The notes beneath the pieces are model-generated. The model was not told the DNA's origin, did no database searches, and worked only from the letters and a program-made list of their open reading frames with translations. A stretch of 30,957 bases of DNA from a virus: IMG/VR virus record IMGVR_UViG_3300029922_000229, positions 1 through 30,957 of that record. One strand, given 5' to 3'. Of this stretch, positions 22,520 to 29,653 are shown piece by piece (the first letter of the stretch is position 1; the number at the start of each line of letters is the position of its first letter). Made by a program: the position numbers and the translations under genes.

Positions 22520-22717
22520 ATGAATAAAGAAAAATTAGCACAACTATTAAATGGAAGAACCTATGGCGAAAAATTTTTAAGACAAAATACCGTAAGTTCT
22601 ACGGGAATTAACGCTTGTGGAGACATTACCTCTTGGTCTGGAGCAATCCAGAAAAAAGTAGTACCTAAGAAACAAGAAAATAACAAAGAGTCAACAGTTT
22701 ATTACTTAAAAGTATGA
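22520..22717 (+). CDS. Unknown small protein
   Basis: A 65-residue protein starting MNKEKLAQLLNGRTYG, with an N-terminal helix and a Ser/Gly/Thr-rich middle (SSTGINACGDITSWSGA). No family is recognised. It lies between the two paralogues and starts three bases after the first one ends. Confidence 0.6.
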   Translation: MNKEKLAQLLNGRTYGEKFLRQNTVSSTGINACGDITSWSGAIQKKVVPKKQENNKESTVYYLKV

Positions 22718-22771
22718 ATTTAGATTTTTGTAGGTTTATTAGAACGGTATTGTAATTGATTCAAAGGATTT

Positions 22772-23056
22772 ATGCCCCAAGAGTTAAAATGGTATGCCGA
22801 ATCTTCCTTTGATGATTCCTTTGAATGGATAGAAGGTTATATTGAATATGGTAAATTGATTTATACCATAGAAAAGGATGATAATTCTGTTTATGCAGAA
22901 ATTAAACCTAAATTATATAATTTAATCTTTTTTCCTCATGGTAAAAACGGATGCTGCGTGGAATCTTCTTCAGATGTAGAAGAATTAAAGAAATTTTCTG
23001 ATAAATTTTTGATTTGTTACTATCAGGATACTTCGTGGCAAGAAATATTAGAATAA
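22772..23056 (+). CDS. Small protein, paralogue of the gene at 22253
   Basis: A 94-residue protein sharing the pattern described for the gene at 22253. AAAGGA sits before the ATG with a three-base gap, one of the few clear ribosome-binding-site-like sequences in this block, so it is probably translated from a longer message. Function unknown. Confidence 0.7.
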   Translation: MPQELKWYAESSFDDSFEWIEGYIEYGKLIYTIEKDDNSVYAEIKPKLYNLIFFPHGKNGCCVESSSDVEELKKFSDKFLICYYQDTSWQEILE

Positions 23057-23057
23057 T

Positions 23058-23984
23058 ATGACTCAACTCAAACTCAGAATACCTTATGTATTAGACTTTC
23101 CAACTGTTGTTGAGGAAAATTTATTGGTTTTATCCTTCGTAGATCCAGAAATTGTCTATAAAAATCCAACATTTTCCAACCTAAATATTGATTCTTTAAG
23201 ACCTTATTTGGATTTTGTAAATGAGGATGAAGAATGTGATTTTATTCATTTTCCTTGGAAGTTTAATCCAATGGTCAACTATAGTAATATAGTCAAATAT
23301 GCCCAATCAAAAAACAAAAAAATTCTATTTTTCTTTAATGATGACTTGGAAACACCTTTCGAATTGCCTAATTCCATTTTACTCCGAACAAGTTTCGATA
23401 CTAGACACCAGAATACCTCTACTTTTGCTTGGCCTGCCTTTTGTGAAGACTTAGTGAAGAGATATGGTAGATATCCTCCCAGAGAGAAGTGTGAAGTGCC
23501 TGTAATAGGTTTTTGTGGGTGTTATTCAAGAGGAATTCGAGAAAAGGTGGTTAATTTTGTTAAAACTACCAATTTACATACTAATTTCATTATTCGTGAC
23601 AATTTTTGGGCAGGGGATACTTGGGGTAAAAGAGTTAGGCAGGAATATGTGGATAATATACAGAGTTCAGATTATACTTTATGTATGAGAGGGGGGGGTA
23701 ATTTTTCATATAGATTTTTCGAAACACTTTGTTTAGGAAGAATACCTATTTTTATTGATTCGTATACCCCAATTCCTTTTAAAGAATTGACTGGAATTGA
23801 AAAACTGATACCATGTATTCATGAAGATAATATCGACAAATTACCTGAAGTTGTTCTTGATCATTGGAATAATATTGGAGATTATGCAGATTTGCAGAAA
23901 ACATTGAGAAATATATGGTTGGAATATTATTCTCCATTGGGTGCAATTAAAAGTTTAATTAAAATTAAAGAACAATTATTATGA
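23058..23984 (+). CDS. Exostosin-like glycosyltransferase
   Basis: A 308-residue protein. The C-terminal half matches the exostosin/GT47 pattern: VPVIGFCGCYSRGIREKVV, a motif of type QSSDYTLCMRGGGNFSYRF, then FETLCLGRIPIFIDSY and a terminal helix. The N-terminal half contains a second Rossmann-like part (CDFIHFPWKFNP, KKILFFFNDD). These enzymes transfer a sugar from a nucleotide donor. In phages related enzymes may modify surface sugars or virion proteins. It begins one base after the previous stop and overlaps the next small gene. Confidence 0.8.
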   Translation: MTQLKLRIPYVLDFPTVVEENLLVLSFVDPEIVYKNPTFSNLNIDSLRPYLDFVNEDEECDFIHFPWKFNPMVNYSNIVKYAQSKNKKILFFFNDDLETPFELPNSILLRTSFDTRHQNTSTFAWPAFCEDLVKRYGRYPPREKCEVPVIGFCGCYSRGIREKVVNFVKTTNLHTNFIIRDNFWAGDTWGKRVRQEYVDNIQSSDYTLCMRGGGNFSYRFFETLCLGRIPIFIDSYTPIPFKELTGIEKLIPCIHEDNIDKLPEVVLDHWNNIGDYADLQKTLRNIWLEYYSPLGAIKSLIKIKEQLL

Positions 23985-24148
23985 ACAGACTTTTCGAAAA
24001 CGAAGATTGTATATTTTACCGAGGGAATAATTTCTTAAGTATGTCGTGGCAAATTATCTGTTTAATTATTTTGTTGATTATTCAGGTTACTCTTTTGGTA
24101 ATTTATCCTTTTTATAAACTTAATAAAATTATGAATGAGGAACCATGA
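23981..24148 (+). CDS. Small single-helix membrane protein
   Basis: A 55-residue frame with four-base overlaps at both ends (with the gene ending at 23984 and the gene starting at 24145), which strongly supports it. A polar start of about 20 residues is followed by one membrane helix (IICLIILLIIQVTLLVIY) and a short basic tail. An early inner-membrane peptide; function unknown. Confidence 0.7.
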   Translation: MNRLFENEDCIFYRGNNFLSMSWQIICLIILLIIQVTLLVIYPFYKLNKIMNEEP

Positions 24149-24606
24149 ATTTCGAGAAATTGTATTTAGAGTGGATGGATAAGCTTAATAATGATATTGG
24201 GGAGATTTCATTATTGGAGATGTCTACCGATAGAACAGACACCAGAAGACATATTGAAAGTTTAGCTATTCCTATTTGGTTACATCTTTATAAAATATTG
24301 ATCAAACCTAAAAATTTATCTACACAACATTGGAAACATGAATTACGCACCTTTTTGGATGATATTGATGAAAATCTTCGAACAATGATTAAACGATTTG
24401 ATTCAGAAAAGTTATATGAAATTTTATCAAAAAATTCCGAGACATTAAAAATAGCAAAAAGAAGATATCAGAAGGACTATACAAATCCAATATCTGAATT
24501 AGAAACTTATGATGATCAAATTAAGAAAATAATTAGTTATATTTCTTATGAATTGTCTTTTCGTGGTAATTTTGAAGAAGTTGAAAAAATAATTGAAAAT
24601 TTATGA
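24145..24606 (+). CDS. Unknown helical protein
   Basis: A 153-residue, all-helical, charged protein with several His and Trp residues (PIWLHLYKI, STQHWKHELR). No motif is recognised. It is coupled to both neighbours by ATGA-type overlaps, so it belongs to the unit 23058-24791. Confidence 0.7.
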   Translation: MNFEKLYLEWMDKLNNDIGEISLLEMSTDRTDTRRHIESLAIPIWLHLYKILIKPKNLSTQHWKHELRTFLDDIDENLRTMIKRFDSEKLYEILSKNSETLKIAKRRYQKDYTNPISELETYDDQIKKIISYISYELSFRGNFEEVEKIIENL

Positions 24607-24791
24607 ATAAACCAAAAAGCAAAAAAGTATCGTTGGAACAACTGATTTCGTCACTTCTAGATTCTGGCCACATTAAAGTTAAAAATACCAAGAAGAATTA
24701 TCATTTCAATGTATCTGGATTAACCCCTTCAGAATATGGTTCTGTAGAAGAAGTTACTCTAGAGGGACTTCTTATTGAATGGGATGAATAA
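24603..24791 (+). CDS. Unknown small protein
   Basis: A 62-residue protein, last of the overlapping set. A basic start (MNKPKSKKVSLEQLISSLL) precedes a beta-rich acidic end. Function unknown. Confidence 0.6.
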   Translation: MNKPKSKKVSLEQLISSLLDSGHIKVKNTKKNYHFNVSGLTPSEYGSVEEVTLEGLLIEWDE

Positions 24792-24842
24792 GTCATCATT
24801 TATCAAGAATTATACCCAAAATCAATAGATAACTCCTTAAAT

Positions 24843-25307
24843 ATGATTCATTATCGCAAAGGAAATCTTTTAGAACAAAGTGATTTAAGTGCAATTGTGC
24901 ATCAATGTAATCTTATGCATATTTTTGGGGCTGGTATTGCATTGGAAATTAAAGAAACTTTCCCAGAAGCTTATGAAGCGGATAAGCAAACACCTAAAAA
25001 TGATATTTCTAAACTTGGGAAATATAGTTATGCCATTACTCCTACGTTTTTAATCTTCAATATGTATTCACAATTGGGATTATCTAGACATACTAGAACC
25101 ACTTCTTATTCCCATATGGAAATTGCTTTTAAGAAGATTAAAAATGATTTACAAAATAATATTTTCGGATTGAAGATGCCTATTACTTTGGGGATGCCAT
25201 ATAAGATTGGTTGTGGTCTGGGTGGTGGTAATTGGGAAGATGTTGAAAAAATTATTAAAAATGTCTTTACTGATGCAACTTTTGATGTCATTATTTGTGA
25301 ATTGTGA
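24843..25307 (+). CDS. Macro-domain protein (ADP-ribose binding/hydrolysing)
   Basis: A 154-residue stand-alone macro domain. Motifs: YRKGNLLEQ at the start, VHQCNLMHIFGAGIALEI (the ribose-phosphate loop), and YKIGCGLGGGNWEDV at the second phosphate loop. This matches the ADP-ribose 1''-phosphate phosphatase (Poa1) type. Such enzymes bind or remove ADP-ribose and related NAD-derived groups. In a phage this may recycle NAD products or act against host defences that use them; the latter is inference from general knowledge. The 24792-24842 gap shows no clear promoter. Confidence 0.88.
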   Translation: MIHYRKGNLLEQSDLSAIVHQCNLMHIFGAGIALEIKETFPEAYEADKQTPKNDISKLGKYSYAITPTFLIFNMYSQLGLSRHTRTTSYSHMEIAFKKIKNDLQNNIFGLKMPITLGMPYKIGCGLGGGNWEDVEKIIKNVFTDATFDVIICEL

Positions 25308-25338
25308 CTAAAAAAGAATGGGGGTAGATTAGTAATTG

Positions 25339-25488
25339 ATGTTTGGTTTGGGGATGTTAATTGCAACAATTTTTTGGGCATTTATGAATAAATGTAATTA
25401 TAACTCTCATGTAAGTCATTTGGAATATCTTAGAGAACAAAATAGAGAACTAGCTAGAAGATTATTACAAGAAAGAATAAGAAAATGA
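25339..25488 (+). CDS. Small membrane-anchored coiled peptide
   Basis: A 49-residue frame with one N-terminal membrane helix (FGLGMLIATIFWAFM) and a charged helix (VSHLEYLREQNRELARRLL). It overlaps the next start by four bases (ATGA). The layout recalls small spanin-like or membrane-tether peptides; the role is not known. Confidence 0.55.
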   Translation: MFGLGMLIATIFWAFMNKCNYNSHVSHLEYLREQNRELARRLLQERIRK

Positions 25489-26057
25489 ATGCAATTGAAT
25501 TATTTCAAAAAGATGGTAAACAAACTGGTGCTTTTTATTGCGAAAAATGTCGTTTAATTTATCAAAGTTCAGAAAGAGCTAATCAATGTTGTAATAATTA
25601 TCATTGCAATTATTGCGGGAAAGATACTGGAAGTAGGTTTAGATTAATTTGTGATCCTTGCCAAGAATTGAAATTTGAAAATAAAGAAAAGGAAAGATTT
25701 GAAAAGTCCGAAAAACTTACTTCGTATGACGGATGGGTATATTCTGAAGGTCATGGTTATAAAGATGGTTATTTTGAATCCTTAGAAGACTTTTATGATT
25801 GGGCTAGTGAATTAGATGAGAATGATTGGCCTGAATATGTCTGGACTTGTACTCCTAATTATTTTGTACAAGCAGATATTCAAGATATTTCACAACAAAT
25901 TTGTGATAATTCTCATGAAGATTTTGATTTCGATGATTTAGATGGAATTCAAGAACTTGAAAAGGCTTTAGATCAATTTAATGAAAAGAATAATTCCGTT
26001 TGTTCTTATGAAGTTAATTATAAACAAAGTGTTTTAGTTAAGAAACCCGAAAAATAA
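25485..26057 (+). CDS. Zinc-binding early protein
   Basis: A 190-residue protein. The N-terminal third holds at least three Cys pairs: CEKC near residue 19, CNYC near residue 41 and CDPC near residue 56, probably two zinc sites. The rest is acidic and aromatic (GWVYSEGHGYKDGYFESLEDFY, DFDFDDLDG) and ends in a short basic tail. Similar zinc-finger proteins are known in large phages without a role. Coupled to the small membrane peptide gene. Confidence 0.7.
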   Translation: MNAIELFQKDGKQTGAFYCEKCRLIYQSSERANQCCNNYHCNYCGKDTGSRFRLICDPCQELKFENKEKERFEKSEKLTSYDGWVYSEGHGYKDGYFESLEDFYDWASELDENDWPEYVWTCTPNYFVQADIQDISQQICDNSHEDFDFDDLDGIQELEKALDQFNEKNNSVCSYEVNYKQSVLVKKPEK

Positions 26058-26063
26058 TAATAT

Positions 26064-26321
26064 ATGAATTTACCCCAGAATGCAAAATTAGAATCAAGAA
26101 GAGTAATTATTCGCTTGGCATCTGGCGAAAAAGATGTGAAATGGAAATATTATGATCCACACTATTCGTGGGTATTACCAAATGATCAAAGTTTTGAAAA
26201 TGCATGTTTAAAACATGTTGTAGACGGTTATGAGCTTTTTGCACAAGTTGCAGTTCCGAAATGCTCAACTGTGAATGTGGTTTTAGGGAGGATAGAGATA
26301 CTAAAGCTGCAAGAACAATAG
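26064..26321 (+). CDS. Unknown protein, C-terminus probably replaced by transposon DNA
   Basis: An 85-residue frame. The first 60 or so residues look natural (beta-rich, with KWKYYDPHYSWVLPND). From about residue 57 on, the frame runs over DNA that in another frame encodes the zinc-ribbon and C-terminus of TnpB, so the last 25 residues (QVAVPKCSTVNVVLGRIEI and on) are likely junk added when the element inserted. The gene would then be a truncated version of a longer one. Its function is unknown. Confidence 0.55.
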   Translation: MNLPQNAKLESRRVIIRLASGEKDVKWKYYDPHYSWVLPNDQSFENACLKHVVDGYELFAQVAVPKCSTVNVVLGRIEILKLQEQ

Positions 26322-26479
26322 TTTGTATGGGTCTAGATCAATTTGTACCTACGGAATGTAGGGATATTAAACCTGTGGAGATTCTAACCTCTGGCATTGC
26401 CGATAAGTATGAACTACTTTTTGATAATTCTAAGTTAGAGTCGTTGAATCAGGAAGCCGTCTGCTTTAGCAGAGGGTAG
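26234..26479 (+). pseudogene. 3' relic of a TnpB gene
   Basis: The frame encodes FCTSCSSEMLNCECGF, then REDRDTKAARTIV and TECRDIKPVE, ending NQEAVCFSRG. This is the zinc ribbon, the last RuvC Asp region (DRDTKAA) and the usual C-terminal tail of an IS605-family TnpB. The tail is encoded by the right-end hairpin, as is typical. Everything upstream of the zinc ribbon is gone; a stop codon at 26231 closes the frame. No protein of this size could be a nuclease. The piece kept is the one that in this family makes the guide RNA. Confidence 0.75.
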
Positions 26480-26484
26480 TTCAC
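26457..26484 (+). repeat. Right-end hairpin of the relic element
   Basis: CCGTCTGC, loop TTTA, GCAGAGGG, then TAGTTCAC: an eight-base stem with one mismatch. It matches the right end at 3919-3946 in stem length, loop and the AGTTSAC tail. Bases just beyond (ACTAGCTAAGAAAA) take the place of a guide. Confidence 0.65.
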
Positions 26485-26569
26485 ACTAGCTAAGAAAAAA
26501 GGATTAGTTGGCAAGCTTATCAAAACAGAAGATTGGGAATTTCTTCATGGGCAGTTGGAAACTCTATAA
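26480..26569 (+). pseudogene. C-terminal remnant of a gene cut by the relic element
   Basis: Directly after the right end, one frame reads LAKKKGLVGKLIKTEDW and ends HGQLETL with a stop at 26567-26569. It has no start and is 29 codons long. The peptide looks like a natural protein end. It may be the tail of the gene at 26064 (now in another frame) or of a deleted gene. Confidence 0.45.
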
Positions 26570-26572
26570 ATA
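26565..26572 (+). promoter_or_regulatory. Late promoter of the amidase-like gene
   Basis: TATAAATA, an exact match to the T4 late consensus, five bases (TTATT) before the ATG at 26578. With the usual start about six bases downstream the mRNA would begin at the A of the ATG. Confidence 0.8.
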
Positions 26573-26577
26573 TTATT

Positions 26578-27177
26578 ATGTCCTTTATTACTTATAATTC
26601 AAAATTAAATGAAAATGTTGAACTTTTCAAATACAAAAATATCAAGTTGAGATTGGGGGATTTAGTTTTCCAAGATCTTCCTGAAATTTATATCATAGAT
26701 TTGATTTATTACAGTCAGAATTCAAAAGGTCCGGTTCATGTGGGAATAGTTAGTGGATTTGACTCATTAGGAATCCCCATTATTACTGAGGCATTCCCAA
26801 TACTTGGCGTTCATACAATTTCCCTGCCATTATTCGTCACTAGATATCCTTTTGGAATTTTTTATAAAACTTGGAAAGATCAAACAATTGTTGAACCATT
26901 ACTTGCAAACATTGCTACTAAAATCGGATTGGAATATAACATACATTTCAGTGATAACCCCTCAAGTCAATATTGCAGCGGATTAATTTGTGAAGCTTAT
27001 AATGCAATAAGTCCTATTCCAATTTTATGTACTCAAACAATGTTAGAACTTTCCAATAAAGTTCCCGGTTTATCTTCCTTATATGTTCAATATGAAGGAA
27101 TTGTACCTAATTTTGGTGAGAATATTTGGACCCCAAAAGACTTATTGGATGCTAAAGAATTGGAAGATGTTATTTAG
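26578..27177 (+). CDS. Papain-like amidase (YiiX / permuted NlpC-P60 type)
   Basis: The start at 26578 (MSFITYNSKLNEN, 199 residues) is chosen because the late promoter ends five bases upstream; the longer frame from 26533 would begin upstream of it. Features: RLGDLVFQ near residue 25, VHVGIVSG (catalytic His) near residue 55 and SQYCSGLICEAYN (catalytic Cys) near residue 140, the circularly permuted order of the YiiX group. Such enzymes cut amide bonds in peptidoglycan peptides or lipoproteins. Late expression and the nearby endolysin-like gene suggest a role in lysis or as a virion-borne wall enzyme. Convergent with the next gene, with a four-base stop overlap. Confidence 0.75.
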   Translation: MSFITYNSKLNENVELFKYKNIKLRLGDLVFQDLPEIYIIDLIYYSQNSKGPVHVGIVSGFDSLGIPIITEAFPILGVHTISLPLFVTRYPFGIFYKTWKDQTIVEPLLANIATKIGLEYNIHFSDNPSSQYCSGLICEAYNAISPIPILCTQTMLELSNKVPGLSSLYVQYEGIVPNFGENIWTPKDLLDAKELEDVI

Positions 27178-27755
27178 GAATTAATCTTATTCCATAATTC
27201 ATGATAATCAAATTTTACGTGGTAATCTACTGGATAATTTAATGGGAGATTATTATTCAAAATAAGTTCGGCAACATCAGCCGCATCGCGAAGTCTTTTC
27301 GGATTGTGTTTATAAGTATCAAGTTTTAAGGAAATGAGGGAATTTAGATCAATATAATCTGGAGTATTGTTAACTTTTGTGGGTATTGGAAGCATTACTT
27401 CTGCTCTAGGATCAACACTTTTACCTCCTGGTAAAAGATCTACAGGAACAGTATTTTTTCTATCATAAACAATGGTTTTAGTTCCAGGTGCTTCGCGGAA
27501 TCCATTCATGGATAACTTATCCCTTGCTTCATCAATGTCATTAACTACGACATCTAGGTCAATAGTTGTCCTAAAATAACCGTAATGTTGTACAGCAACA
27601 CCCCCAACAATTACATGGGGTATATTAAACTTTCCCAGAACGTTAGATACTCTGGAAGAAGTTTTGGAAATTTCGGAATTACCAATTAATTTCCTATGAG
27701 ATTCAGCTAATATTTCTCTATGGTAAATTTCAGAAATTTTTTCGCCATGATTCAT
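27174..27755 (-). CDS. Nucleotidyltransferase-fold protein
   Basis: A 193-residue protein with the NTase core: VIVGGVAVQHYGYFRTT followed by the catalytic pair IDLDVVV (D-x-D), then a strand VPVDLLPGG that supplies the third Asp. The C-terminal part is helical (LNSLISLKLDTYKHN, RDAADVAELI), typical of AbiEii/MNT-like NTases. These enzymes add nucleotides to tRNA, proteins or small molecules; some act as toxins or antitoxins. A partner HEPN gene is not seen nearby. It has its own early promoter. Its substrate is unknown. Confidence 0.8.
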   Translation of the reverse strand: MNHGEKISEIYHREILAESHRKLIGNSEISKTSSRVSNVLGKFNIPHVIVGGVAVQHYGYFRTTIDLDVVVNDIDEARDKLSMNGFREAPGTKTIVYDRKNTVPVDLLPGGKSVDPRAEVMLPIPTKVNNTPDYIDLNSLISLKLDTYKHNPKRLRDAADVAELILNNNLPLNYPVDYHVKFDYHELWNKINS

Positions 27756-27762
27756 GGACGAG

Positions 27763-27791
27763 ATATTAAATCATTTTTAGTTTTTTGTCAA
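27763..27791 (-). promoter_or_regulatory. Early promoter of the nucleotidyltransferase gene
   Basis: On the minus strand TTGACA (27786-27791), 17-base spacer, TAATAT (27763-27768), then seven bases to the ATG at 27755. The -35 box overlaps the stop of the endolysin-like gene. Confidence 0.65.
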
Positions 27792-28369
27792 TAAATTATT
27801 GCGGCAAGTGTTCTGAGGATAATTAGAACACCTACTTCTTTATCAATTTCAGTAGGAGAATAAACACCATCAGAAGTATATTTTCCTCCTAGATTGTCTA
27901 CCCCATTAAAATAACAATCTGTTCCTGCGAGGGTATAAGGATCAGAAACTCCACGATGCAAATATCCAAGACCATTAAAATAAGTAGCATACGTAATCAT
28001 TTTTCCAAAATCTAAACAATCCTTAGTAATCCCTGATGCTGCAATGGCAGGTTTCTCTCTTGTGAGTGCATCTACTGCACCAGAATACCAATCGTTGAAC
28101 AATAATCCAGATGGGACGTTTACTGTTTCTTTTCCAAGAGGATCACCATTCCCTAAATAAGTCGTAAAATCTAAATCAGCTTCACGATAATGAAGTGCTA
28201 TTATAAGTATACTTGGGATATTAGTAGCTTCTGATACCTGTTCATAAAGGCCAGAATTAGCCCGAAAACAAGTAATGATTTCTTTTAAATCATATTTCTG
28301 ATTCTCTGTAAGATTCTCGTCACAATCAAGGTTGCAATTCGTATACTTTCCAATAATTACTAACTTCAT
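27788..28369 (-). CDS. Probable endolysin (lysozyme-like domain)
   Basis: A 193-residue protein. The central block IPSILIIALHYREADLDF, then YLGNGDPLGKETVNVPSG and a helix WYSGAVDAL, matches a lysozyme-like domain found in phage and bacterial wall hydrolases; the Glu in HYREAD is a candidate catalytic residue. Later parts (FGKMITYATYFNGLGYLHRG, DPYTLAGT) fit the substrate cleft side. There is no signal peptide or membrane helix, so release would need a holin. Read from a promoter with the early geometry, which is unusual for a lysis gene. Confidence 0.65.
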   Translation of the reverse strand: MKLVIIGKYTNCNLDCDENLTENQKYDLKEIITCFRANSGLYEQVSEATNIPSILIIALHYREADLDFTTYLGNGDPLGKETVNVPSGLLFNDWYSGAVDALTREKPAIAASGITKDCLDFGKMITYATYFNGLGYLHRGVSDPYTLAGTDCYFNGVDNLGGKYTSDGVYSPTEIDKEVGVLIILRTLAAIIY

Positions 28370-28374
28370 ATAAG

Positions 28375-28402
28375 AATATAAAAGTTAAGTTTATTTAGTC
28401 AA
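28375..28402 (-). promoter_or_regulatory. Promoter of the endolysin-like gene, overlapping the tnpB stop
   Basis: On the minus strand TTGACT (28397-28402), 16-base spacer, TATATT (28375-28380), then five bases to the ATG at 28369. The -35 box is made from the codons TTG ACT near the end of the IS607-type tnpB gene. Confidence 0.65.
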
Positions 28403-29653
28403 GGGGATTATATTCTCCCTAGCATCATAAACCCCGCCCATCATCCAGAAAAATCCAGACTTTCTATTGAGTTTTTGATGAAACACCTTTTCAGGAACTT
28501 TTTCAAGCTTGAGTGATAGATTCAATGCAGCATTTAAATCTGCATCACTCTCATAAGAGCAATGCTTACATTTAAATAAGGATTTCTTTCTATTTCCTTT
28601 GTTTACATAACCACATGAATAACACCTCTGAGAACGAAACTTATTGTGAACCTCATTGAATTGAAAACCTTTCTCTTCACTGACACTTTTAAGCTTCTTT
28701 TTTATCAACGTGTATTTCCATGCTTGCATTAAACGATTTGTTCGTTTAAATTTCCTGAGATTCTTTACTCTCTCGAAATTAATCTCTTTAACATCATCAA
28801 AATTTAACTGATTAATTGACCAATTAACATAATTTTTCCTGTGTTCTTGAGCTTTACTAAAATTAATACTACCCTTTTTCTTTTTTGATAATTTATGTAA
28901 AATTGTATTCAAATCCTGACCATGCTTATTCATTACGGTGAATTGTCCATCACTCATTGATGCACAGGTTATCTTTCCCTGATCACACCCCACTATCTTA
29001 GTACCATTTGTTTCTTTCTGTTCTAATTCCCATATTAGATCAATAGTTTTATCTTCATATATTCTAATAGCAGAACTTATTCTTTTAGCACCTTTTAATT
29101 CTAAATCTCTTGAATGTTTATGAAAATTATAAGGAATTTTAATTGTTCCTACATTTCCAGCAAATGAAAGCTTAAGAAATTCATGAAAATGTTTAGATGG
29201 TTTAATATCTTTAACTACATCTGGTCTTGATATTTCAATAACTAAATTATTTAAATTTGGTTTCAGTGGTTTGTTTTTCTTTATTGCTTTTATTAATCGA
29301 TTGATTTCCTTTTCATCTGGTTTTTCTTTTTCTTTTAATTTTCCAAGAACATAAAGACGCTTTCTTTGTTTTTCAGTACTACTTTTTAGCATTTGGAGAG
29401 CTTTTAATCCTGCATTTTGTCTAAGCATTCCACCCAATTCCGTTGGGAATTGGGAAAGGAAAGAAACATCTAAAAACTTAGGTAATTGTAATTCATCTTC
29501 TTTTACATTAAATTCTTTATGACCTTTATCCCATATAAAATCAATTAAGGTTTGGACATATGATTTATATTGAGCGAATAATAAATTAAGTTTAACCTGT
29601 TTAGATTTGGTTAAATGGATTTTATGATGACTTCTTCTATAAATCTTTTTCAT
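28391..29653 (-). CDS. tnpB: TnpB RNA-guided nuclease of the IS607-type element
   Basis: A 420-residue TnpB with all RuvC residues: VGCDQGKITCAS, INFERVKNL and DADLNAALN. Its zinc ribbon is CYSCGYVNKGN followed by CKHCSYES. The N-terminal domain is basic and helical. It shares little with the TnpB at 3934 beyond these motifs, so the two are separate lineages. Its start overlaps the end of tnpA by 17 bases. The guide-RNA scaffold should lie at the 3' end, but here only about 20 bases separate the stop from the next gene, so part of the scaffold must be inside the coding region or the guide falls in the endolysin-like gene. Confidence 0.92.
   Translation of the reverse strand: MKKIYRRSHHKIHLTKSKQVKLNLLFAQYKSYVQTLIDFIWDKGHKEFNVKEDELQLPKFLDVSFLSQFPTELGGMLRQNAGLKALQMLKSSTEKQRKRLYVLGKLKEKEKPDEKEINRLIKAIKKNKPLKPNLNNLVIEISRPDVVKDIKPSKHFHEFLKLSFAGNVGTIKIPYNFHKHSRDLELKGAKRISSAIRIYEDKTIDLIWELEQKETNGTKIVGCDQGKITCASMSDGQFTVMNKHGQDLNTILHKLSKKKKGSINFSKAQEHRKNYVNWSINQLNFDDVKEINFERVKNLRKFKRTNRLMQAWKYTLIKKKLKSVSEEKGFQFNEVHNKFRSQRCYSCGYVNKGNRKKSLFKCKHCSYESDADLNAALNLSLKLEKVPEKVFHQKLNRKSGFFWMMGGVYDARENIIPLTK

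Noticed and set aside
26533-26577. N-terminal extension of the amidase-like gene
   Set aside because: It lies upstream of an exact TATAAATA late promoter, and its DNA encodes the end of the broken gene in another frame.
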